7,806 nucleotides of DNA, from the NCBI GenBank assembly GCA_016866575.1, contig VGMA01000073.1, positions 1 through 7,806 on the forward strand, in the 5' to 3' direction. The stretch comes from Chlamydiota bacterium. Lineage in GTDB: Bacteria > Chlamydiota > Chlamydiia > Chlamydiales > VGMA01. The notes under the pieces were generated by a model. The model was not told where the DNA came from and made no database searches. It worked only from the letters and a program-made list of their open reading frames with translations. Below are positions 1 to 6,063 of the stretch, in pieces. Numbering within the stretch: the stretch's first letter is position 1; each line of letters begins with the position of its first letter. The translations under genes and the position numbers were made by a program.

Positions 1-51
1 AAATTTTGTATAATTAATGTAACAAATTTTAAATATAACGTCTTTTTGATC

Positions 52-80
52 TTGTAAAATTTAGGTTAAAAAGCTTAAAT
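52..80 (+). promoter_or_regulatory. Candidate promoter of the protease-like gene
   Basis: TTGTAA at 52-57 and TTAAAT at 75-80 are separated by 17 bases. Each matches four of six positions of the sigma-70 consensus. They lie about 35 bases upstream of the ATG at 116, in a gene-free leader. A perfect TATAAT at 9-14 is a rival -10 element whose -35 would lie outside the window. The region is so AT-rich that chance matches are expected, so this is a weak call. Confidence 0.25.
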
Positions 81-115
81 CGTTGATAATCAAACTTTAA
101 TAAGGTTTTATTGCT

Positions 116-1267
116 ATGTCTATCTCTGCTGTCTGCGGTTTTCAACAAAACTTTTCCAATAATGATATTGAGTCTTTAGAACCAGCAGTATCAAAAGTTT
201 ACAACAACGACTGTATAAAAAATATTATAAGGAACAAAGAGCCCTCAGAAGCGGATATCATGGCTTTTAAAGATAAGGAAATCGCTTTTAAAACATATGT
301 AGAGCTCAATTCTGGTAGGCTTGTGGAGGTTCTTCATTTTACAGATGACTCAAAAGAGTGTGTTGGTTCATTCAGTGATCAGGCACATGAGAGCTGTCAA
401 GAGGGGTTTGCAAGCTATGATCATGCAACAGATAAGCTTTGGTGCGATTTAGTTTCTCTTTTAGAAGAACAGCACGTAGAAGAAAGTGATAATTGGTCAT
501 GTGCATGGAATAGTTATCAGAATATGATCTACTTGCAAACAGGGATAAAAGTGAGTGTCAAAGAACTTATTAGCTATTATATAGATCGATTGCTAGATGA
601 AACGCTGGAGCTATTTGATAAGTTAGACTCTGTGGAGAGTAAAGAAGAGCTCGATGAACTTTTAGAAGCAAGAATTCTCAATCATACAATCATGATTAGC
701 TCGATTTTTACTTCTGAATCAGGTCCATATTTAGGCGCAAGCATGCCTTGTGTAGAAAAGCTCTTTTTTTCTTCTTTAGGTGTTTGTTCTCAAGAAGATG
801 TTTCCCACCAGACACCTTATATGCAAGCTAGTGAACTTTCAGAAGGGATAGAAAACCATAATTTTAGAGTAAACGGACCTTTAACCTTGGGAACATCGAG
901 TGAAGCGTTTTTGTTGTTAAAAAATGAAGAGGGGAGAGTCTGTGTTATTGATCCTCACAACATGAAAAGACGCGCTGATTTCAAGGCGAAAAGTGTAATT
1001 GAATCTTCTTTAGCCTCACAAAGTGAAAAAGATTTTACACTAATAGCGCGTGATCTCTCTCAAAAAACCCATCATTATCGTCGATGCGATTATGTAGGCG
1101 GGTTAGATCAACCTTTTATTTGTAGTAAGGTCGTTTCAGCCATTTCTTCTAGCCGCTTAGAAAAGCCTTTAGACGCGGAAGAATTGTTTGGCAAAATGAC
1201 ACATTTAATCGATCAGATGAATGCATTTGATTATAAATTCAGTGAAAAAACCTTTTTACTTTCTTAA
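116..1267 (+). CDS. Putative UFSP/ATG4-like (peptidase C78/C54-type) cysteine protease
   Basis: The 383-residue protein carries what looks like the active site of the papain-like proteases that process ubiquitin-like proteins. The segment DNWSCAWNSYQNM (residues 125-137) matches the family nucleophile pattern GWGC(A)(Y)RSxQ, with Cys129 as nucleophile and Gln135 at the conserved Gln. Further on, VCVIDPHNMKR (275-285) matches the Asp-Pro-His motif that supplies the other catalytic residues (Asp279, His281). Between them, YLGASMPCVEKLF (205-217) resembles the WIGS...-type segment of Ufm1-specific proteases, and GPLTLGTSSEAFLLL (254-268) occupies the place of their GG..AHTILGV strand. The Gly of GWGC is replaced by Asn/Ser. 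Residues 1-120 and 285-383 match nothing I recognise. No signal peptide or membrane segment is evident. The start is supported by TAAGG at 101-105, 10 bases before the ATG. Family placement rests on motif order and spacing only. If correct, the protein would more plausibly act on host Ufm1- or ATG8-type conjugates than on bacterial substrates. Confidence 0.55.
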   Translation: MSISAVCGFQQNFSNNDIESLEPAVSKVYNNDCIKNIIRNKEPSEADIMAFKDKEIAFKTYVELNSGRLVEVLHFTDDSKECVGSFSDQAHESCQEGFASYDHATDKLWCDLVSLLEEQHVEESDNWSCAWNSYQNMIYLQTGIKVSVKELISYYIDRLLDETLELFDKLDSVESKEELDELLEARILNHTIMISSIFTSESGPYLGASMPCVEKLFFSSLGVCSQEDVSHQTPYMQASELSEGIENHNFRVNGPLTLGTSSEAFLLLKNEEGRVCVIDPHNMKRRADFKAKSVIESSLASQSEKDFTLIARDLSQKTHHYRRCDYVGGLDQPFICSKVVSAISSSRLEKPLDAEELFGKMTHLIDQMNAFDYKFSEKTFLLS

Positions 1268-1273
1268 AAAATT

Positions 1274-2059
1274 ATGGCAGCACCTATACAAAGATATGGA
1301 GATTGCCGTTTATACGGCACATGTTTAGTAAGTCCATGCAATATTTCTTACGAGTGGATGAAAACCGCAGTAAACCCGATCCATCCAAAAGCCCATTTGA
1401 TCAATGAATGTGGAGTAAGATCGATCAAAATCGTGGCTTCATTTATAGCGATTTCATTAACACTCTTGCCGCTACTTATTGGTAAATCGCTCCAAATCAT
1501 CCATTATCACTTGCTTTCAAGTGAATATAGAGAAGCTCCTGAAGAAGCAATTGTTGAAGGCCTTACTTTACCTAAATTTAAAGAGTGCTATCAACATAAT
1601 CGCAATCTCTATTACACCGGCCCTAAAGAGGATTTAACAAGAATATTGAGAGGTGGATTCCAAAAGCTTCTTTCATCTCGAGAAAACGGGCAAAGAATTT
1701 TGCTCTCTTTTAGAGATATTCAGCAGTTAAGCCTCGGAAGCGATGAGATCACTGTGCATCTCGATCTAAAAGATGAAGAAATCGCTCACATAGATCAAGA
1801 TGATCTTCGCGAATATATCTACAAAAAAGAAAAAAATCTCAGTAAAGAGCAATTTTTCCAAAGATTTCAAAAACTTTTTAGGGAAAACGGATATCGTGCG
1901 ATCCGCATTGATAATGAAAACAGCGTTAAAAAACAAACGTGGATGATTCTGGACCCTTCGTGTATACGGATTCTAAAAGTACGCTCTTTTGCAAATCCAG
2001 ATCACAAAAGGCTTTTAAGGCATCAATCGTTTAGTCAAAATGGTGTCATAGAAGTCTAA
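1274..2059 (+). CDS. Membrane-anchored protein, possible ADP-ribosyltransferase-like C-terminal domain
   Basis: I do not recognise this 261-residue protein with certainty. A Cys-containing N terminus (1-48) is followed by one strong hydrophobic segment (about 51-80), then a soluble domain (about 96-240). The soluble part runs NLYYTGPKEDLTRILRGGF (111-129), then GQRILLSF (139-146), a strand ITVHLDL (159-165), and ends with GYRAIRIDN (206-214) and WMILDPSCIRILKV (223-236). This order, an aromatic-rich first strand with a following 'GF', then a late 'GYDgi...vvfdPsqIki' ending, is what many ADP-ribosyltransferase-fold toxins show. The classical catalytic triads (R-S-E or H-Y-E) cannot be assigned by eye, so the domain may be degenerate or a different fold. 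The ATG lies only 6 bases after the upstream stop, and no clear Shine-Dalgarno sequence precedes it. This suggests co-transcription and translational coupling with the protease-like gene. The coding call is secure; the function is tentative. Confidence 0.45.
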   Translation: MAAPIQRYGDCRLYGTCLVSPCNISYEWMKTAVNPIHPKAHLINECGVRSIKIVASFIAISLTLLPLLIGKSLQIIHYHLLSSEYREAPEEAIVEGLTLPKFKECYQHNRNLYYTGPKEDLTRILRGGFQKLLSSRENGQRILLSFRDIQQLSLGSDEITVHLDLKDEEIAHIDQDDLREYIYKKEKNLSKEQFFQRFQKLFRENGYRAIRIDNENSVKKQTWMILDPSCIRILKVRSFANPDHKRLLRHQSFSQNGVIEV

Positions 2060-2125
2060 AATTCTATGGTGTTGATTTTATAGATTGCGTAAAGATTCTT
2101 TATGGTGGTAGATTGACTATCTTTT

Positions 2126-2131
2126 AAAGGA
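2126..2131 (+). promoter_or_regulatory. Strong ribosome binding site
   Basis: AAAGGA sits 6 bases before the ATG at 2138. It fixes that start and shows that this gene has its own translation initiation, unlike the preceding gene. The 78-base gap from the previous stop contains TTGATT (2072-2077) but no convincing -10 partner, so read-through transcription from upstream is as likely as a local promoter. Confidence 0.6.
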
Positions 2132-2137
2132 TCGATT

Positions 2138-3313
2138 ATGACACAGCCTATTTTTTGTTCAACTGAGCCGTTATATTTTCCATCATTTAGAGACTTCAAT
2201 CTGGAAGAATTGCACCTCAATACCATAAGAGAGTATGCTGATGATATAAACACAATCAGAATGCACCTTAAAGGAAGTTTTGATGCTTGCGAATATTTAT
2301 TTAGTCAAGCTGTGCATAAAAATGATCCTATTTCACAAATAGCCCTTTCTTATGCCTATCATCAAATGAAACTTTCAAATGATGATGCTAAAGATTTTTC
2401 CCAAATCAGCGTTCATGATCTAGAGTCTTTCAATTGCTATCCACGAGGGTTTTTCCATTATAGCGCTCTTTATCAAGAGACGTTTTGTATTAGTTCAGAT
2501 TTTCAAACAGAAGAGTTGAGAGCAGAAAAGGTATATCAGCAAGCAGCATCTTTGGGCTATCTTCCTGCAATTTTAGAGCTCAACTATAAAAAATGGGGTA
2601 AATATGCAGTCAGTTATGGATTTGCAGCTGATCTAAGACCGTTTGTAGGCAAAGGGAATAAAATCCTTGATTACGCTTTTGGCAAAGCCTTAAAAAACGA
2701 TAGCGGCATAGGATCTTCATTGTTTTATGAAGGGATGTACTGGATGGAAAAATCTTGCGGCATACCGGTAAAGTATCCCCATAGAAATGAAGAATACAGC
2801 GATTTTGTCAGGACATATCTTAGATTCGAAGAGCCTTTAGAAACTTCTTATGATCATGATGGATTTAGACACATAGGAGATGAGCTTATTTTAGCGCCCT
2901 CAGAAGAGTATTGGCAAGCATTTATCAACCAAAAGCTTAACAATGTCATCACAGCTTCTATCGATGAGTATGCCTTTTTGTATGAAAACAATAGGATCGA
3001 GGCGCTTTTAAAAGAGGTGAATATCGATATTATTTATACAAGTTCATACGAATTTTTTGGTGAAAAAGAAGATGACAGCCAAGAGCTTTTTCATCTACAA
3101 CAAGAAGGCTTTTGGATACATACATTGAAGATCTATCAAGAAAGAAAAGTAGTGGGAGAAATTTCTATTAGAAATGATAGCTCTGGCTTACATGCTACAT
3201 TCAAAAACGAAAAACTTCAGCCACTTATTGATAAACTTGAAACCATTATGGTAAAAACCTCTAGCCATATTGCAGCAGCGATCTGGATTAAGCATGTTAA
3301 ATTAACTATATAA
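2138..3313 (+). CDS. Hypothetical protein with possible Sel1/TPR-like helical repeats
   Basis: This 391-residue protein is not recognised as a named family. Residues 48-83 (segments such as LFSQAVHKNDPISQIALSYAY) and 124-160 (AEKVYQQAASLGYLPAILEL) have the Ala/Gly-spaced helix-turn-helix look of Sel1-type repeats, in particular 'A...yqqAa.lGy.pA...L'. A third weaker candidate lies near 178-208. The C-terminal third (about 250-391) appears to be mixed alpha/beta: helices around 256-295, then strands IDIIYTSSYEFF (296-307) and FWIHTLKIY (325-333) before a final helix. No signal peptide or transmembrane segment is obvious. Sel1/TPR proteins usually act as protein-protein adaptors and are common among effectors of intracellular bacteria; applying that role here is inference. 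The start is set by AAAGGA 6 bases upstream. It lies in the same orientation as its neighbours, 78 bases after the previous stop. Confidence 0.5.
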   Translation: MTQPIFCSTEPLYFPSFRDFNLEELHLNTIREYADDINTIRMHLKGSFDACEYLFSQAVHKNDPISQIALSYAYHQMKLSNDDAKDFSQISVHDLESFNCYPRGFFHYSALYQETFCISSDFQTEELRAEKVYQQAASLGYLPAILELNYKKWGKYAVSYGFAADLRPFVGKGNKILDYAFGKALKNDSGIGSSLFYEGMYWMEKSCGIPVKYPHRNEEYSDFVRTYLRFEEPLETSYDHDGFRHIGDELILAPSEEYWQAFINQKLNNVITASIDEYAFLYENNRIEALLKEVNIDIIYTSSYEFFGEKEDDSQELFHLQQEGFWIHTLKIYQERKVVGEISIRNDSSGLHATFKNEKLQPLIDKLETIMVKTSSHIAAAIWIKHVKLTI

Positions 3314-3352
3314 AAACAAATAATTTATTTTTATACAAAACATCTTAAAACG

Positions 3353-3367
3353 TAAACAATCTGTTTA
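3353..3367. repeat. Short perfect dyad in intergenic region
   Basis: TAAACA and TGTTTA form a perfect 6-base inverted repeat around a 3-base centre. The dyad lies about 70 bases upstream of the candidate -10 element of the following gene. It could be an operator half-site pair, but short AT-rich dyads arise easily by chance and no factor can be named. Confidence 0.25.
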
Positions 3368-3437
3368 GATTTATTAAGGAATTTGCTAAAATGCTTGCAA
3401 GTTCACCCCTCATATGATGTATAAACCACGCAGGGGG

Positions 3438-3443
3438 TATAAT
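3438..3443 (+). promoter_or_regulatory. Candidate -10 promoter element
   Basis: A perfect TATAAT lies 22 bases before the ATG at 3466, directly after a GC-rich patch (CGCAGGGGG). No good -35 hexamer is found 16-18 bases upstream: the 17-base position reads TGATGT. An alternative promoter is TTGCAA at 3395-3400 with TATAAA at 3420-3425, spaced 19 bases. Either would start transcription within the 152-base gap 3314-3465. That gap holds no gene and no clear terminator, only this promoter region and a short dyad. Confidence 0.4.
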
Positions 3444-3465
3444 ATTTTTACACGATAGGCTTAAG

Positions 3466-4725
3466 ATGCAAATCACAAATGTTTGTGAAAATTATTTTAA
3501 TGGGTTTTACGAAATTGCAAATTTTTCAGAAAATGACTCTTGTATCAATAGCTTAGCTCTTTTGAAAATCCTATCCTATTTTACTGTAATCATTCCGCTT
3601 ACTTTTGCTGCTATGTATGGCATATCTGAGCTTTGTGGACGTGTATCGGTAGAAGAAGAACTTTCAGACAAAGATTCAAGAACACAAGATCTTGCAAGGC
3701 AACGGGGTTTAGGTAATAGTTCAAGAACTTCTTTGACAATAGATCCAGCAGCTGCTCCTCAGTACAGCTTATCTCAAATCCTAGATACATATTATTCCTA
3801 TTTTAAACCTCAGGCAAATGAAAAGAACTTGATTGCATACAGCAATTCTGAAGATTTCTTTAGGCACGCAAAAACGGCAAAAATCTATTACAATCAAGAT
3901 CAGATGCAAGCATCAGACGCTGTAAGGGTAATTTTTCAAAGAGAGCCAACCAATATTGCAATGGTTAAGAATCAATACAATAGTGGAAGACTTCAAAATT
4001 TGTTTGGCTATGCAAAAGGGGTTTATAACGATCCAGATGCACGAAAAGAGGATGGCTCTTTGTTTTCTGAGCAGCCTAATACAGCTGCTGTTTATGCTGA
4101 GACATACTTGTGGCCAGCTCCTGGTATAGAGCAAAAGATTGAAATCGCTTGTCTTTCTTTACCTGCGCCAGCTTTAGATAGCGAGGCTCAGCCTAACTAT
4201 GATTATTATATGAATCATGAAGAATTTGTGCTTGATAGATATAAACAAGAAATGAAATTTTTATTCGCTACGATAGAAAAAGCTGTTAGGGATCACCACA
4301 TAACTGCTTTTGGAGAAAAGGGGATAAAGAGAATAGTTCTTTCTAGATTTGGACAAGGTGCATTTTTAAATAGCTTAACAGGGGATTCGAGGCTTTTAGC
4401 TAATGGCGTTTACAGAGAACAGTTACAAGAGTTTTTACAAAGAACGCAAGATTTAGAAATCCGAACAGTCATGAGCGAATATACTAGACCATCAGGGCAA
4501 AATTGCTGGCATGATGATGTGATAGTAGGGAACATTTTAGAAACTGCTGAAGAGGGTGATTTCATCGTCAATGCATGGGATCCTCATAGCGCACCAGGCA
4601 ATGGAAATGACAATGATCGCTCTTTTGATGGCGCAATGGGAATGGGAGCCGCGATTTTGTTAACGCAAACGGGTTGGTTAAATCCTCATTTACGAAATGA
4701 AGAAAATGCCATAGGGGTTTCTTAG
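3466..4725 (+). CDS. Membrane-anchored protein with macro/PARG-like ADP-ribose-processing domain
   Basis: The 419-residue protein has a Cys-containing N terminus, one hydrophobic segment (about 29-58), a low-complexity linker (60-100) and a large C-terminal domain (about 120-410). The C-terminal domain has two motifs typical of macrodomain/PARG-type ADP-ribose binders. IKRIVLSRFGQGAFLNSL (287-304) corresponds to the 'vvLgaFGcGaFgN' strand-loop. FIVNAWDPHSAPGNGN (366-381), followed by DRSFDGAMGMGAA (384-396), resembles the 'IVNAAN...GGGVDGAI' loop, with Asp372, Asp384 and Asp388 as candidate acidic residues. The order is reversed relative to a standard macrodomain, where the NAAN motif comes first. 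This could mean a circular permutation or a divergent family like those of some Legionella effectors. The ATG has only a weak ribosome site (TAGG, 6 bases upstream). The gene ends at a bidirectional terminator. If the fold is right, ADP-ribose removal or binding at a membrane is the likely role; the substrate is unknown. Confidence 0.5.
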   Translation: MQITNVCENYFNGFYEIANFSENDSCINSLALLKILSYFTVIIPLTFAAMYGISELCGRVSVEEELSDKDSRTQDLARQRGLGNSSRTSLTIDPAAAPQYSLSQILDTYYSYFKPQANEKNLIAYSNSEDFFRHAKTAKIYYNQDQMQASDAVRVIFQREPTNIAMVKNQYNSGRLQNLFGYAKGVYNDPDARKEDGSLFSEQPNTAAVYAETYLWPAPGIEQKIEIACLSLPAPALDSEAQPNYDYYMNHEEFVLDRYKQEMKFLFATIEKAVRDHHITAFGEKGIKRIVLSRFGQGAFLNSLTGDSRLLANGVYREQLQEFLQRTQDLEIRTVMSEYTRPSGQNCWHDDVIVGNILETAEEGDFIVNAWDPHSAPGNGNDNDRSFDGAMGMGAAILLTQTGWLNPHLRNEENAIGVS

Positions 4726-4756
4726 AGAGACCTTTTAAGGAATTAAAAAAAGAAGA

Positions 4757-4790
4757 AGCGATCAAAGGTTGATTTGATCGCTATTTTTTT
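4757..4790. terminator. Bidirectional intrinsic terminator between convergent genes
   Basis: AGCGATCAAA (4757-4766) pairs perfectly with TTTGATCGCT (4773-4782) around a 6-base loop. Seven T follow on the + strand (4784-4790). On the - strand the same stem is followed by TCTTCTTTTTTTAATT (complement of 4741-4756). It can therefore end the rightward block after 4725 and the leftward block after 4789. The leftward stop codon overlaps the edge of the + strand T-run. Confidence 0.85.
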
Positions 4791-5436
4791 ACCATACATC
4801 TTGTTCGTTTATATTACCACCGCCTAAGTGACAAACAGGCTGAGGCTGAAAACAAGGAGCTAGAAGATAACGGTGCGGGTGTATTTCATCATATCTTGCG
4901 ATAAATTGGTATCCACCAGAGTAAGCTAAACGCTCAAAAGATCCAAAGAGCTTACGTCCATCATAAGGAGATGCTACTACTCCATAAAGAGAGGATAGCA
5001 ACATACCTAGAAAAATAATGGGTGTTGCTACTATTACAAAAAGATCTTTAGCCCACTCTGAAACCCGTTTTGTAAAGTCATATTCTTTTGCAGAAGGCAC
5101 CCAAAGGCTGGCAAAGGTCAGAACTTTGCAAGTTTTATTCAATAAATTGAGACTGAGCCCCACAGGTTCAAAAAACATAGAAGCTATAAAGGCTGCAGCA
5201 CATTTTTTTCTTACAACACCTTCAGAATCGATGCAGTAGTTTTCTCCACTATCTACATCAACAATCGTTTCAAAACCCTCTTCCCAGGTATTTATTGGAT
5301 TGAAATGATGTAAACCAATGCCTACAGATTTTTTTTCATCTTCCTCTGTAAGATCAGATGCAAATCCGTTTAGCGCTGTATTTAATAAACCAACGCCAAC
5401 ATGGAAAGAAGCTGTTTTTAGAAAATCATATGCCAT
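4789..5436 (-). CDS. Chlamydiales-type membrane protein of unknown function (Inc-like layout)
   Basis: This 215-residue protein has two hydrophobic stretches, a moderate one at about 78-112 and a strong one at about 131-155. The C terminus is rich in distinctive motifs: SPYDGRKLFGSFERL (156-170), LLAPCFQPQP (191-200) and HLGGGNIN (203-210). From memory these motifs recur in an uncharacterised family confined to environmental Chlamydiales; that is recognition rather than a search result. The bilobed hydrophobic layout is reminiscent of inclusion membrane (Inc) proteins, but the spacing is not a clean Inc hairpin. The start lies 8 bases after the stop of the upstream glycosyltransferase. Its ribosome site AAAGGA (complement of about 5448-5453) lies at the very end of that gene, so the two are almost certainly co-transcribed and may be translationally coupled. 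The gene stops at the bidirectional terminator. No catalytic motif is visible. Confidence 0.55.
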   Translation of the reverse strand: MAYDFLKTASFHVGVGLLNTALNGFASDLTEEDEKKSVGIGLHHFNPINTWEEGFETIVDVDSGENYCIDSEGVVRKKCAAAFIASMFFEPVGLSLNLLNKTCKVLTFASLWVPSAKEYDFTKRVSEWAKDLFVIVATPIIFLGMLLSSLYGVVASPYDGRKLFGSFERLAYSGGYQFIARYDEIHPHRYLLAPCFQPQPVCHLGGGNINEQDVW

Positions 5437-5444
5437 TTTTTTAT

Positions 5445-6063
5445 TTATCCTTTCGACGGTAATGGTTTTGCCTGCCAGCTTTGCAATTCATCAATTGGAC
5501 TTTCATAGTAGGATGTCCAGTTTCTTCCACCTTTAGTATAAGGATACTTACTGCTATAGATGAAACGAAAGGTTTCTGAACGGAAGTCTGATTTAGCAAA
5601 CCTTGAGCTAAAATTGAACTGACTTTTTGGGCATTTAACAACTTTTCTTGGGGCTTCATCATTATCTATGTCGTAAATATTGCCACGTAAAAAGCGGTAC
5701 TGGTTGAAAACTACCTGTGAATCTAAGATGAAATCAGAGCGAAGGGCTGTATCTGCTGGGTATTCACGAAGGTGGGTGATGCGGCTTGAAAGGCCTTCGA
5801 TGATTGCCTCGCGGTGTTTTTTTATAAAATATTGATTCTCTTTATTGAATATATAGAAGCTGTTTTCAAAATTTCCTACCAAACTCACCCTATTGAACAC
5901 ATAGCCGTTCCTATTTAAATAATTTTTGGTGCGTTCATCAAAAAGTTGAGAAGCAGGCATTGGCTCTACATCGATATCGGTAAAGACGCAGTATTTGGCA
6001 GACTCTTCACTACAAGTAGCCATATGATCTCCAATAAGAGCTTTAAGCATATCAACTCTGTAG
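5445..6063 (-). repeat. Tandem gene duplication, downstream copy
   Basis: The 3' part of the complete glycosyltransferase gene is homologous, codon for codon, to the partial gene at 7175-7806, with a constant offset of 1730 bases. No net insertion or deletion separates them over 201 codons plus stop. The pair arose by tandem duplication followed by divergence (about 41% of residues changed), with the DxD region and the PRKVVKCPKSQF tail best preserved. How far the duplication extends upstream cannot be seen. Confidence 0.75.

Noticed and set aside
1..30. Imperfect inverted repeat AAATTTTGT...ACAAATTTT at the left edge
   Set aside because: The arms do not match perfectly, the DNA is extremely AT-rich, and the context is cut by the window edge.
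2056..2253. A 65-codon - strand frame spanning the gap before the Sel1-like gene
   Set aside because: It overlaps the well-supported start and ribosome site of the + strand gene and shows no recognisable product.
3913..4134. A 73-codon - strand frame inside the macro-like gene
   Set aside because: It is antisense to a longer continuous gene and has no ribosome site or recognisable domain.
4568..4765. A 65-codon - strand frame over the end of the macro-like gene and the terminator
   Set aside because: Its start lies inside the terminator stem and it is antisense to the conserved WDPHS/GNGN motif region.
5018..5239. A 73-codon + strand frame inside the small membrane protein gene
   Set aside because: It lies wholly opposite a well-supported gene with its own ribosome site and motifs, and its product has no recognisable feature.
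5318..5662. Overlapping short frames on both strands at the glycosyltransferase/membrane-protein junction (5318-5536 + and 5441-5662 -)
   Set aside because: They are shadows of the two real genes, whose reading frames are confirmed by the paralogue alignment and family motifs.
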